Positions 37,187 to 45,775 of a DNA stretch of 64,000 bases are shown in pieces. Origin of the DNA: Alloboseaceae bacterium BT-24-1 (GTDB taxonomy: Bacteria; Pseudomonadota; Alphaproteobacteria; Rhizobiales; Beijerinckiaceae); NCBI GenBank assembly GCA_025846845.1, contig JAOYTL010000021.1:1-64000 (forward strand), given 5' to 3'. The translations under genes and the position numbers were made by a program. Within the stretch, counting starts at the first letter, position 1. Each line of letters starts with the position of its first letter. Under the pieces are notes generated by a model. That model was not told the origin of the DNA, did not search any database, and saw only the letters and a program-made list of their open reading frames with translations.

Positions 37187-37439
37187 GCCGGGCCTCCACG
37201 GCGGCCTTTGCCTCGGCCAGGATTGAGGAGACGCTCTGCCCACTCGTACCGCTTGCGCGGGCGTCAGCCACGATGCGCTGCAAATCAGCGAGGGTCAGTT
37301 CGGGATGGGCGGATCGCTCACGGTCACGGCGCACGAGATCGCGGACATAGTCACTCGTGCTTGCGTAGTCGCCCTGTCGGATGCGTGCCTCGATCCAATC
37401 CTTCATCGGATCGGGCAGCGAGATGGTCATGGTCGCCAT
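37170..37439 (-). CDS. parD: ParD-family antitoxin
   Basis: An 89-residue ribbon-helix-helix antitoxin: MATMTISLPDPMKDWIEARI, YASTSDYVRDLVRRDRER, typical of ParD/CopG-type proteins. The C-terminal helix (LQRIVADARASGTSGQSV...) would bind ParE. It precedes and overlaps parE. A perfect 10-bp-arm inverted repeat at 37469-37493, 29 bases upstream of its start, is the likely autorepression site. Confidence 0.92.
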   Translation of the reverse strand: MATMTISLPDPMKDWIEARIRQGDYASTSDYVRDLVRRDRERSAHPELTLADLQRIVADARASGTSGQSVSSILAEAKAAVEARRGARE

Positions 37440-37468
37440 TGTTGGCCTCCGTTCCTGGCCAAGTTAGC

Positions 37469-37493
37469 ATTCTTGTGATTATTTCACAAGAAT
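37469..37493. promoter_or_regulatory. Inverted-repeat operator of parDE
   Basis: ATTCTTGTGA (37469-37478) and TCACAAGAAT (37484-37493) are perfect 10-bp arms with a 5-base AT spacer, 29 bases upstream of the parD ATG. It is AT-rich in a GC-rich region. Placement and symmetry fit ParD ribbon-helix-helix autoregulation. Confidence 0.75.
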
Positions 37494-37557
37494 TCCCATC
37501 CACTTCAGCGGCTGGCGCCTTCCGATCGCCGCGATTCTGCGGCGGCGTGACGGCAGG

Positions 37558-39225
37558 CTAACTGAAGATCCGGAAGCGGCCCTTGGCCTCGCCCGGGACC
37601 TGCTGCTCAGGCCCCGGATCGTCCGGAGCATGCGCGACCGGGAATACGACCGGAGCGGGCTTGGGCGCTTGCGGCGCCGGCTTCGTCGTCACCGGCGCGA
37701 TCTCGACGACAGGCTCGGCTGCGGGAGGGGGCGGCGCGACAGGCGGTTCCGGCTTGATCTCAGTCTTGGGCTCCGGTTTTGCCTCGGTCTTCAACGGCTC
37801 GCTCGGTGCAGGCGGGGCAAGTCCGGCCGGAGCCGGCACCGTCTCCGCCTCGACCGTTTCGGCCTTGCCTTCCAGCAATGGTGCCGAGGGCTCGTCGAGA
37901 TCGGCCAGCACGTCGTCGTTGAGATGGGCGCCCTGGCTGCCGAGCGTGGCCGGCGGCACGGTCCAGACGAAAGCATCGAGCCGGCCCGAGATCGGCGAGA
38001 TCGGCAGCCATTGATCGGAGACGAGGCCATCGGCGACCCAGGCGGCATCGCGCGGGGCGCGGGTGGCGCGCGCCAGCCACTCGCGGACGCGGCCGGTGGC
38101 GCCGTGCTCGGCCTCTTCCAGCTCGGCCATCAGCAGGCAGGCGCGGACCGAGGCGCCGCCGGCGAGCAGCGGCTTCAGCGTGGCACGGGCGCGGGCGAAG
38201 TCCTGGGCATGGATGGCGGCGCCGGCCAAGGCCAGCACGCCTTCGGGATCGGCCGGTCGCAGATTGGTCAGCGTCTCGGCGCGAGCAAGGCGGTCGCGGG
38301 CGCTGTCGCCGGGCCGGACGTCGAGATAGGCGCTGGCGACATCGGGATGCGAGACCTGCTTCCAGGCCGCTTCCAGCAATCGTGCCGCCTTCTTGATGTC
38401 GCCGCGCTCGGACAGCATCCGCCCTGCAAGAGCCGCAGCGGGGGTGAGACCCGGCGCGAGCTTGACCGCTTCGAGCGCGGCGGCGAGTGCCTTTTCGGGC
38501 TCGCGATCCTTGGCGTCGAGCGCCTCGGCTGCGAGCAGGACGGCGCGCTGGCGCTTGGCCTCGCCCTTGTCGGAGAGGCGCAGCGCCGCCCGGCGCTCGA
38601 CCGCGGTGCGAGCTGCCTGCCAGTCGCCTGCGGCGGTGTGGAAGTCGAGCAGGGCGTCATTGGCCCAGGCGAGCGAGGGCGAGCGCCGCACCGCATCGTC
38701 GGCGAAGGCGCGGGCCGCTGTCATGTCGCCGCGTCGGCGTGCCTCGACGAAGAGGCCGCGCAGGCCGAGCACGCGGGTTTCCGGCTTGTCGAGCATCGCC
38801 TTGAAGGCGGCCTCGGCCTGGCCGCGATCGCCGGAGAGCTGGGCCGACTGCGCTTCGAGCAGCAATGTCAGCGGCTCATCGGCAACGAATTTGCGGGCAT
38901 CGACGGCATGGCGTCCGGCGGCGATGGGATCGCCCGCGCCGATCGCGACCATGCCGCGCGAGATCGCCTCGAAGCCGCGGGCCCGGCGTCGTGCCCGTGA
39001 GGCGAAGCCGAAGGCGGAGGGCAGGCCGAAGACGAAGCGCATGATCGCCCAGGCGACCAAAGTGAGGAAAGCGAGCACGACGACGCCGATCGCGGCGATC
39101 GCGACGCTGGTCTCGATACGGTAGCCCTGCCAGAGGACCGAAACCTCGCCCGGCCGGTCGGCGAGCCAGACCGCGCCGACGGCGACGAGCGCGATGATGA
39201 AGAGATAGACCAGTACGCGAACCAT
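37558..39225 (-). CDS. hemY: HemY, heme-biosynthesis-associated TPR membrane protein
   Basis: A 555-residue protein with two N-terminal membrane helices (about residues 4-21 and 41-66, with LADRPGEVSVLWQGYRIE between, the HemY_N signature) and a long cytosolic or periplasmic stretch of TPR-like helices. The C terminus (about 430-555) is a Pro/Lys/Glu-rich, probably disordered tail. It is not the protoporphyrinogen oxidase also called HemY in Gram-positives. It follows the hemD fusion by 15 bases, giving hemC-hemD/mic60-hemY in one operon. Confidence 0.93.
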   Translation of the reverse strand: MVRVLVYLFIIALVAVGAVWLADRPGEVSVLWQGYRIETSVAIAAIGVVVLAFLTLVAWAIMRFVFGLPSAFGFASRARRRARGFEAISRGMVAIGAGDPIAAGRHAVDARKFVADEPLTLLLEAQSAQLSGDRGQAEAAFKAMLDKPETRVLGLRGLFVEARRRGDMTAARAFADDAVRRSPSLAWANDALLDFHTAAGDWQAARTAVERRAALRLSDKGEAKRQRAVLLAAEALDAKDREPEKALAAALEAVKLAPGLTPAAALAGRMLSERGDIKKAARLLEAAWKQVSHPDVASAYLDVRPGDSARDRLARAETLTNLRPADPEGVLALAGAAIHAQDFARARATLKPLLAGGASVRACLLMAELEEAEHGATGRVREWLARATRAPRDAAWVADGLVSDQWLPISPISGRLDAFVWTVPPATLGSQGAHLNDDVLADLDEPSAPLLEGKAETVEAETVPAPAGLAPPAPSEPLKTEAKPEPKTEIKPEPPVAPPPPAAEPVVEIAPVTTKPAPQAPKPAPVVFPVAHAPDDPGPEQQVPGEAKGRFRIFS

Positions 39226-39240
39226 CGGGATCTATCCTTC

Positions 39241-41211
39241 TCAGCCTGCCGTACCCAGCGCCGCGACCGCATCCTGCGCGATGCGGTTGATCGTCGTTTC
39301 CGCGATCGCGCGCAGCCTCAACGCCAGGCCGAAAGCTTCGCTGCCGCGCCGTGCCGGCTCGGGTAATTGTGTCCAGAGCTCAGCCGCCTTGACGACGTCG
39401 TTCTGGGTGAGCGCCGCTTCCAGCCGGATCGGCAGGGTCGCGGGATCGGTCGAGCCGGCATCGCCGACCGGGCGGATGGTGACGATGCGGCTCGCCAGCC
39501 CAAGCAGCTTGTCTTCCCAGCTGTTGGCGGCCGGCGAGGTCTCGCGGACGAACAGGGCGTGATGGCTCTTGAATTGCGTCAGCAGCTTATCGCGGGTTGC
39601 GGCGCCGGTGCCAGCCAAGGCGCCCAGCGCCGCGCGCTGCTCGGCGGGGATGTCTCCGAGGGCCGCCAGATCGGGCTGGAAAGGCCGGCCAGCGCCGATC
39701 GCGTCGCGGATGCGCTCGGCGAGGACGACGCGCGCCGCGGCGAGCGCCTGCTTGCTTGGCTGGGCAGCGCTCTTGGCCGCCGCTTCGACGCCGGCGAGAC
39801 GCTGGCTCAGCGTTGCGGTGGCGTCGCGGGCGGCGGTCGCGGTGCTGTCGGCGCGGTCGAGCTTCTCGTTCAGCCCGGCCGTGATCGTCGCACCGGCAGC
39901 CGGAGCGGCCTTGGCAAGCTCGGCGAGCCGGGCGGCATTGGCCTGTGCCTCGCTGCCCGCCTTGGCGGCGCTCTCGGCTGCGGCCACGGCTTTGCGGTCG
40001 ATGGCATCGAGCGCGGCGCGGGTGGGCAGAGCGGCGCTCTGCGCCTGCAAGGTCTCGACGCGCCTGGTGAGCTCGGCCAGTTGCGCGCCGTCATCGGGGC
40101 CGGACAGGCGCAGGCCCAACAGCACCAGGCCGGCGCCGATCACGCCGCCGGCGAGGCCGGCGAGCGCGACGGTCGGCAGATTGTAGCGGCGCTGATGCTC
40201 GGGCACCGGCGGCGGCGTGAATTCCTGGGCGAGCGCTTCGGTCGGCAGCACCGCTTCGGCTTGCGTCTCGGTACGCTCGGCCTCTGCCGCGCTCGTTGCC
40301 GAAGCGGTAACCTCGGCAGATGAGGTCGCAACGGTTTCGGTGGCGGCAAGCTCGATGGTGGGCGGTGTCCGGCCGGAGCGGTTGCGGCGCTTGCCGGCCG
40401 GGCCCTGTTCGCTGCTCGGCTCTGCCGTCATACCGTCCTTGTCCGCTTTGTCGTCGTTGTCTGCTGCTACCGGCTCCTTAGCATCGCCGGTCAGCAGAGT
40501 GCGAGCGGGAAGCTGGTCGAGCGCGGCGAAGAGCGCGGCCTCCTCGGGATGTTCGGCGACGAGCACGGTGTCGGAGCCAGCCGCAATCAGGGGCGCGGCG
40601 ACCTCGATGGAGAGTGCGAGCTGGGGCAGAGCCTGCGCCTGCTCGGCCAATCCAGCCTTGCCGGCGAGGTCGAGGAAGATCTGGGCGCTGCGCGGCGAAT
40701 AATGCAGGGCGGCGTCGGCCGAGCCGTCGCGCAGGGCGTCGGCGGCAGGGGCGGGCAGGGCGTCGACCGCCTTGGCCTCATAGGCCGTCCACACCGCGAC
40801 CTCGTGGCCGGCATCGCGCAATTGCTGTGGCAAATCCTCGTGGCGGTCGCGGCCGGCGACGAAGAGCAGCTTCTGGCCTTTCGGCAAGCGCTCGAGGATC
40901 AGCGCCAGCAAGTCGGCGCGCCCGCCACGGGCGCTGTGCGCCGTGAAACCGAGCTCGCCGACTGCCTCCGCCGTACGCGTGCCGACACAGAAGGCCGGCA
41001 GCGTGCCGCGCCAGCCCTTCGGCAGGGTCTCTACTGCCGGCACCGCATTGGCGCTGGTCAGGACGAGGGCGTCGAACGGACCCTTCGGCGGCTTCTCGCC
41101 GCTCGGCACGATCTGGAACAGCGGCGCGACCACCGGATCCTTGCCGCGCTCGCGCAAGGCTTGCGCGCTGCGCTCGGCATCCTGCTGAGGTCTGAACACC
41201 AGAACGCGCAT
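39241..41211 (-). CDS. hemD: Fusion of uroporphyrinogen-III synthase (HemD) and Mic60/mitofilin-like protein
   Basis: A 656-residue two-part protein. Residues 1-235 are a HemD domain (RVLVFRPQQDAERSAQAL, LVLTSANAV, ADAALHYSPRSA) that cyclises hydroxymethylbilane to uroporphyrinogen III. A low-complexity linker follows (about 240-340), then one membrane helix (about 345-368), a coiled-coil stretch with Ala-rich heptads (about 375-485) and a mitofilin-like C-terminal domain (COG4223 type). In many alphaproteobacteria the Mic60 homologue is a separate gene beside hemD; here a single reading frame spans both with no stop. ATG 41211 with AGGAGACGAT upstream. The N terminus has no signal, so HemD should remain cytosolic, tethered to the membrane. 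Confidence 0.9.
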   Translation of the reverse strand: MRVLVFRPQQDAERSAQALRERGKDPVVAPLFQIVPSGEKPPKGPFDALVLTSANAVPAVETLPKGWRGTLPAFCVGTRTAEAVGELGFTAHSARGGRADLLALILERLPKGQKLLFVAGRDRHEDLPQQLRDAGHEVAVWTAYEAKAVDALPAPAADALRDGSADAALHYSPRSAQIFLDLAGKAGLAEQAQALPQLALSIEVAAPLIAAGSDTVLVAEHPEEAALFAALDQLPARTLLTGDAKEPVAADNDDKADKDGMTAEPSSEQGPAGKRRNRSGRTPPTIELAATETVATSSAEVTASATSAAEAERTETQAEAVLPTEALAQEFTPPPVPEHQRRYNLPTVALAGLAGGVIGAGLVLLGLRLSGPDDGAQLAELTRRVETLQAQSAALPTRAALDAIDRKAVAAAESAAKAGSEAQANAARLAELAKAAPAAGATITAGLNEKLDRADSTATAARDATATLSQRLAGVEAAAKSAAQPSKQALAAARVVLAERIRDAIGAGRPFQPDLAALGDIPAEQRAALGALAGTGAATRDKLLTQFKSHHALFVRETSPAANSWEDKLLGLASRIVTIRPVGDAGSTDPATLPIRLEAALTQNDVVKAAELWTQLPEPARRGSEAFGLALRLRAIAETTINRIAQDAVAALGTAG

Positions 41212-41235
41212 ATCGTCTCCTCGTGCAGGCTTCGC

Positions 41236-42195
41236 TCAGGCCGGATCGTAGATGCCGGCCGGGGCGCGGGCGCGCAATTCGCGCCCAAGATCAGCTCCCA
41301 GTTGCGCGGCCTCCGTGACGGAACCAAGGCGCTCGCCCTCGGCGCTCGCCTTACCGTCGGGCGAAAGCAGAAGGCCACGCAGGTGCAGGCGGTCACCGTC
41401 GACCGTGGCGTGGCCGGCGATCGGCGTCCGGCAGGAGCCGTCGAGCTCGGTCAGGTAGGCGCGCTCGGCGGCGAGGGCATGGCCGGTGTCGCGGCAGATG
41501 ATGGGGGCAAGCGCTGCGGCCGCCGCCGCGTCACCAGCGCGAATCACCACGGCGATGGCGCCCTGGCCGACCGCCGGCAGACATTCCTCGAGCGAGAGGA
41601 TGCCGCTCGCCTTGTCGGCGAGGCCGAGGCGGCGCAGGCCCGCGAGGGCGAGCAGGGTCGCATCGATCTCGCCGCTCGCGACCTTCTCCAGCCGCCGTCC
41701 GACATTGCCGCGCAGCAGCGTGACTTCGAGGTCGGGCCGCGCCCGCTTCAGGATCGCCTGGCGGCGCAAGGAAGCCGAGCCGACGATCGCGCCCTGCGGC
41801 AGGTCGGCGAGGCGCGAGATACCGCGCGCGATCAGCGCGTCGCGGACGTCCTCGCGCGGCAGATAGCCAGCGATGACGAGGCCACCCGGCAGGGCGGTCG
41901 GCAGGTCCTTGGCGGAATGGACGGCAAAATCGATGGTGCCAGCGAGCTGGGCGGCGTCGATCTCCTTGGTGAAGAGCCCCTTGCCGCCGGCTTCCGACAG
42001 CGCGCGGTTCTGGATCGCATCGCCGGTGGTGCGGATCACGTCGAGCGGCAGCTCGGCGCTGTCCCAGCCATGGGCGGCGCCGAGCCGGCGCGCGAGTTCG
42101 TGTGCCTGCGCCAGAGCCAGTGGGCTGCCACGCGTGCCGAGGACGAAGCGGCCAGGGAGCCGGGTTTCGCGTGGCGGGGTCGGCATGTCGGTCAT
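41236..42195 (-). CDS. hemC: Porphobilinogen deaminase (hydroxymethylbilane synthase)
   Basis: A 319-residue enzyme: GTRGSPLALAQAHELARRL, KGLFTKEIDAAQL, HSAKDLPT (catalytic Asp region), and the cofactor-binding Cys in LDGSCRTPIAGHA. It assembles four porphobilinogens into hydroxymethylbilane, the substrate of the HemD domain encoded 24 bases downstream. Start ATG 42195 with GGAGACC upstream; ATG 42186 is an alternative. It is divergent from tsaD, the usual arrangement in this group. Confidence 0.96.
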   Translation of the reverse strand: MTDMPTPPRETRLPGRFVLGTRGSPLALAQAHELARRLGAAHGWDSAELPLDVIRTTGDAIQNRALSEAGGKGLFTKEIDAAQLAGTIDFAVHSAKDLPTALPGGLVIAGYLPREDVRDALIARGISRLADLPQGAIVGSASLRRQAILKRARPDLEVTLLRGNVGRRLEKVASGEIDATLLALAGLRRLGLADKASGILSLEECLPAVGQGAIAVVIRAGDAAAAAALAPIICRDTGHALAAERAYLTELDGSCRTPIAGHATVDGDRLHLRGLLLSPDGKASAEGERLGSVTEAAQLGADLGRELRARAPAGIYDPA

Positions 42196-42358
42196 TCGCT
42201 GCGAGGTCTCCGCTTTCGCGCCGCAAGTTCTGTGTCTTCTGCCGGCGCTGGCCATTGGCCTTCGCCTTCATGCAGCACTATACGGAGGAAATCCCCGCGC
42301 GAAACCGCGCACCCTGGCGGCGCCCCGGCATCAGGGCCGATGCCCGCCCAACGTCACG

Positions 42359-43408
42359 ATGAGCATGCGAGTTCTGGGCATAGAGACGACCTGCGACGAG
42401 ACGGCCGCCGCGATCGTCTCCGTCGAACGCTCCGGCGAAGCCAAGATCCTGTCGAACGAAATCCTCAGCCAGATCGCGGCGCATGCCGCCTATGGCGGCG
42501 TCGTGCCCGAGATCGCGGCGCGCGCCCATGTCGAGGCGATCGACCGGATCGTGATGCGCGCCTTCGAGACCGCTGGCATGAAGCCGTCCGAGATCGACGG
42601 CGTTGCTGCCGCGGCGGGACCGGGGCTGATCGGCGGCGTCATGGTCGGCCTGACCACCGCCAAGGCGATCGCGCTGGTGACGGGGCGGCCCTTCATCGCG
42701 ATCAACCATCTCGAGGGCCATGCGTTGACGGCCCGGCTGACCGACGACATCGCTTTTCCCTATCTGTTGTTGCTGGTCTCGGGCGGGCATACGCAATTGC
42801 TCGCCGTGCGCGGCGTCGGCGATTATCTCCGGCTCGGCACCACCATCGACGACGCGGTCGGCGAGGCCTTCGACAAGATCGCCAAGATGCTCGGCCTGCC
42901 TTATCCGGGCGGTCCCTCGGTAGAGCGCGAGGCGCGGAGCGGTGATCCCGAGCGCTTCGAATTCCCGCGGCCGATGAGCGGGCGGCCCAATCCCGATTTC
43001 TCGCTGTCGGGCCTGAAGACCGCGGTGCGGCTGGTCGCCGAGCGGATCGCGCCCCTGTCCGACCGCGACGTCGCCGATCTTTGCGCCTCCTTCCAGGCCG
43101 CGGTGGTCGATGTTCTGGTCGACCGGACGCGGGCGGGCTTGCGCGCCTGCCGTGAGGCCGGGATCAAGCCGACCTCCCTGGTCGTGGCCGGCGGCGTCGC
43201 TGCCAACCAGCAGATCCGCAACGGGCTCGTGCGCCTAGCGACCGAGGCCGGACTGCCGATGGTCGCGCCGCCGATGGCGCTTTGCGGCGACAATGGCGCG
43301 ATGATCGCCTGGGCCGGGCTGGAGCGCCTGCGGCTCGGCCTCGTCGACGATATGAGCGCGCTGGCGCGCCCGCGCTGGCCACTCGACGAATTGCGGGCGA
43401 AAGCGTGA
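42359..43408 (+). CDS. tsaD: tRNA N6-adenosine threonylcarbamoyltransferase TsaD
   Basis: A 349-residue TsaD/Kae1 protein: MRVLGIETTCDETAAAIV, the iron-binding NHLEGHALTA, LLLVSGGHTQLL, and VAGGVAANQQIR. It transfers threonylcarbamoyl to A37 of tRNAs reading ANN codons. ATG 42359 is favoured over an open frame that reaches back across hemC; ATG 42365 is two codons later. It overlaps gpsA by 4 bases (GTGA). Confidence 0.97.
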   Translation: MSMRVLGIETTCDETAAAIVSVERSGEAKILSNEILSQIAAHAAYGGVVPEIAARAHVEAIDRIVMRAFETAGMKPSEIDGVAAAAGPGLIGGVMVGLTTAKAIALVTGRPFIAINHLEGHALTARLTDDIAFPYLLLLVSGGHTQLLAVRGVGDYLRLGTTIDDAVGEAFDKIAKMLGLPYPGGPSVEREARSGDPERFEFPRPMSGRPNPDFSLSGLKTAVRLVAERIAPLSDRDVADLCASFQAAVVDVLVDRTRAGLRACREAGIKPTSLVVAGGVAANQQIRNGLVRLATEAGLPMVAPPMALCGDNGAMIAWAGLERLRLGLVDDMSALARPRWPLDELRAKA

Positions 43409-44403
43409 GTGGAAAAACTCGCTACGAGACGGTCGGCGTCGCCGGCGCCGGCGCCTTCGGCACGGCGCTGGCGCTTGCCGCCACACGGGCCGGGCGGCGC
43501 GTGCTGCTCTGGGCCCGCGACGAGGAGACCGTGGCGAGCCTGCGCAAGCGGCGCGAGGCGCCGCGCTTGCCGGGTGCCAGGCTGCCTGACGCGATCGAGC
43601 CGATTTCGGATATCGCGGCGCTGGGTCAGGCCGAGGCACTAATCCTGGCCGTGCCGACGCAGGCGCTGCGTGCGGCCTCGATGCTGCTGGCGCCGGCGGT
43701 GCGGTCAGGGCTGCCGGTGATTTCGGCCGCCAAGGGCATCGAGCAGGGCAGCGGGCGCTTCACCACGCAGATCATTGCCGAGGCAATGCCGCATGCGGTT
43801 CCTGCGGTGCTGTCAGGGCCGAGCTTTGCCGCCGATATCGCCCGCGGCCTGCCGACGGCGCTGACTTTGGCTTGCTCGGACGCCGCGCTCGCGCAGGGAC
43901 TGGCGGAGGCGCTGAATTCATCCACGCTACGCATCTATCACAGCACCGATCCGCGTGGCGTCGAGATCGGCGGTGCCGCCAAAAACGTGCTCGCCATCGC
44001 CGCCGGCATCGCAATCGGCCTCGGGCTTGGCGAGAGCGCCCGTGCCGCGCTGGTGGCGCGGGGCTTTTCGGAATTGCGCCGCTTCGGCGAAGCCCATGGC
44101 GCCCAGGCCGAGACATTGATGGGGCTTTCCGGGCTGGGCGACGTCGTGCTCTCCTGCGCCACGGCGCAATCGCGCAATTTCGCTTATGGCCAGGCGCTGG
44201 GGCAGGGCAGGTCGCCGACTGAAGCCGCCGGCGGCAAGCTCGCCGAAGGCGCGTTCACCGCCTCCGTGCTGGTGCAGATGGCGCGGGCGCAGGAGATCGA
44301 CATGCCGATCGCGGAAGCGGTCGCAAGCATCATCGCCGGCACCGTCGGCGTGCGCGAGGCGGTCGCGGATCTGCTGGCGCGGCCGGTGCGAGCGGAGAAT
44401 TGA
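43405..44403 (+). CDS. gpsA: NAD(P)-dependent glycerol-3-phosphate dehydrogenase
   Basis: A 332-residue GpsA: Rossmann motif VGVAGAGAFGTALALA, LPVISAAKGIE, VLSGPSFAADIARGLPTA, and the catalytic Lys in EIGGAAKNVLAIAAG. It makes sn-glycerol 3-phosphate for phospholipids, the substrate pathway of PlsC elsewhere in the window. It starts with GTG at 43405, overlapping the tsaD stop. Its stop overlaps the following ATG by one base (TGATG). Confidence 0.96.
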   Translation: MSGKTRYETVGVAGAGAFGTALALAATRAGRRVLLWARDEETVASLRKRREAPRLPGARLPDAIEPISDIAALGQAEALILAVPTQALRAASMLLAPAVRSGLPVISAAKGIEQGSGRFTTQIIAEAMPHAVPAVLSGPSFAADIARGLPTALTLACSDAALAQGLAEALNSSTLRIYHSTDPRGVEIGGAAKNVLAIAAGIAIGLGLGESARAALVARGFSELRRFGEAHGAQAETLMGLSGLGDVVLSCATAQSRNFAYGQALGQGRSPTEAAGGKLAEGAFTASVLVQMARAQEIDMPIAEAVASIIAGTVGVREAVADLLARPVRAEN

Positions 44404-44942
44404 TGCAGCCGATGCTGAAGCGCATCGCCATCCTCGCCGCGGTTGGCGCTGCCCTGGCGCTCGGCCTGGAATTCACGCAGGCGTTTCGGACGCTGCCGGC
44501 GCTCGCGTCGACCGATGCACAGGCGACACGGGTCGTGGTCGAAAAAGCTGCCCGTCGGTTGACTCTCGAGCGCGATGGCCGGGTGCTCGCCCGCTACACC
44601 ATCGCGCTTGGCTCGAACCCTACTGGGCAAAAGACGCGTGAAGGCGACGGGCGCACGCCTGAAGGCATTTATGCCGTCGATTTCAAACATCCGCGCAGCC
44701 GCTATCATCTGGCTTTGCGCATCTCCTATCCGGATGCGGGCGCGACTGAGGCGGCGCGGCAGGCCGGCGTCTCGCCCGGCAGCGACATCATGATCCACGG
44801 CATCCGCAATGGCCTCGGCTGGCTCGGCGGGCTGCATCGCGAACGCGACTGGACGGATGGCTGCGTTGCCGTCACCAATGCCGAGATTCGCGAGATCTGG
44901 TCGCGTGTTCCTGAAGGGACGCCGGTCGAGATTCGGCCATGA
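44403..44942 (+). CDS. Small L,D-transpeptidase (YafK/ErfK type), exported
   Basis: A 179-residue protein with a signal peptide or anchor (residues about 7-25) and a YkuD domain: RVVVEKAARRLTLERDG, NPTGQKTREGDGRTPEGIY, IMIHGIRNGLGWLG, and the catalytic Cys near residue 154 in WTDGCVAVTNAEI. The DGCVAV form is typical of the YafK/ErfK-like branch. ATG 44403 has GGAG upstream and overlaps the gpsA stop; a TTG at 44400 is less likely. This is the second L,D-transpeptidase in the window and is distinct from the large YcbB-type one. Confidence 0.92.
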   Translation: MQPMLKRIAILAAVGAALALGLEFTQAFRTLPALASTDAQATRVVVEKAARRLTLERDGRVLARYTIALGSNPTGQKTREGDGRTPEGIYAVDFKHPRSRYHLALRISYPDAGATEAARQAGVSPGSDIMIHGIRNGLGWLGGLHRERDWTDGCVAVTNAEIREIWSRVPEGTPVEIRP

Positions 44943-44963
44943 GGTTCGGTAGCGGAGACAAGA

Positions 44964-45293
44964 ATGGCGAATGACTGGTCCGACCTGACGAAGCGCGTTG
45001 CGCGCGGCATCGCCGAGGTGCGCAAGACCACTGGAGCGGAACTGGTGCGCGAGAGCCAGCCGGTGCCGCTCGCCGGGCGCATCGCCGGGCGGGTGATCGA
45101 ATTGCGCCGTCGGCGCGCCGAGGACACGCATCGTTTCGTGCTGATCCTGCCCTTCGGCGAGGGCGAGACGCGGATCGAGCTCTCGCCCCAGGATTATGCC
45201 GCGCTGACGCGCGAGATGGTCAGGTTCTGGAACGAGAATGGCGAGGCGGCGTCGCGGCCGCCGGTGCCTTTGAAGGAAGAGGATGAGGGCTGA
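44964..45293 (+). CDS. Unknown 109-residue protein in the gpsA-EVE operon
   Basis: A small charged protein starting MANDWSDLTKRVARGIAEV after GCGGAGAC. A beta-rich core (HRFVLILPFGEGETRIELS) is followed by a helix (YAALTREMVRFWNENG) and an acidic tail. No cysteines, signal or membrane segment. I do not recognise a family. Its stop overlaps the EVE-domain start (ATGA), so the two are translated together, which argues that it is a real gene. Confidence 0.8.
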   Translation: MANDWSDLTKRVARGIAEVRKTTGAELVRESQPVPLAGRIAGRVIELRRRRAEDTHRFVLILPFGEGETRIELSPQDYAALTREMVRFWNENGEAASRPPVPLKEEDEG

Positions 45294-45703
45294 TGGCGCA
45301 TTGGCTGATCAAATCGGAACCTTCGGTCTTTTCCTGGGACGACCAGGTCAAGGCCGGAGCCAAGGGCACGCATTGGGACGGGGTGAAGAACCACACCGCC
45401 AAGCTCAACCTGATGGCGATGAAGACCGGTGACCAGGTCTTCTTCTACCACTCCAATGAGGGGCTCGAGGTCGTCGGTATCGTCGAGGTCATCAAGGAGC
45501 ACTATCCCTGGACGGAGGCCGGCCCGCCCTGGGTGCTGGTCGACTTCAAGGCGGTGAAGCCCTTGCCGAAGCCGGTCTCGCTGGTGGCGGTCAAGGCCGA
45601 GCCGAAGCTTGCCAAGATGGCGCTCGTCACCTCCTTCCGCCTCTCGGTCCAGCCGGTGACGGACGAGGAATGGGCCCTCGTCTGCAAGATGGGCGGGCTG
45701 TAG
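45293..45703 (+). CDS. EVE-domain protein (Thy28-like)
   Basis: A 136-residue single EVE domain: start MAHWLIKSEPSVFSWDD, then HWDGVKNHTAKLNL, DQVFFYHSNEGLEVVGIVEV. EVE domains belong to the PUA-like fold and are thought to read modified bases in DNA or RNA. It is the last gene of the tsaD-gpsA-ldt-unknown-EVE series. Linkage with a tRNA-modification gene suggests a modified-nucleotide role, but this is inference. Length and sequence fit the family. Confidence 0.93.
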   Translation: MAHWLIKSEPSVFSWDDQVKAGAKGTHWDGVKNHTAKLNLMAMKTGDQVFFYHSNEGLEVVGIVEVIKEHYPWTEAGPPWVLVDFKAVKPLPKPVSLVAVKAEPKLAKMALVTSFRLSVQPVTDEEWALVCKMGGL

Positions 45704-45740
45704 CAGCCAGCTACCCTCTTGCGGGTCGACGACAAACTCC

Positions 45741-45770
45741 ATAACTATACCGTCTGGACGGTTTAGTTAT
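45741..45770. promoter_or_regulatory. TetR operator upstream of the tetR-DUF418 operon
   Basis: ATAACTATACCGTC (45741-45754) and GACGGTTTAGTTAT (45757-45770) form 14-bp arms with one mismatch around a 2-base centre; the core ACCGTC-TG-GACGGT is perfect. It ends 5 bases before the TetR start codon, so it must overlap the transcription start and should mediate autorepression. AccGtc/gacGGT dyads are common TetR-family operators. Confidence 0.8.
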
Positions 45771-45775
45771 GGAAT

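Noticed and set aside
37558..39225. hemY as protoporphyrinogen oxidase
   Set aside because: No FAD-binding GxGxxG motif; the two membrane helices and TPR-like helices match the unrelated proteobacterial HemY.
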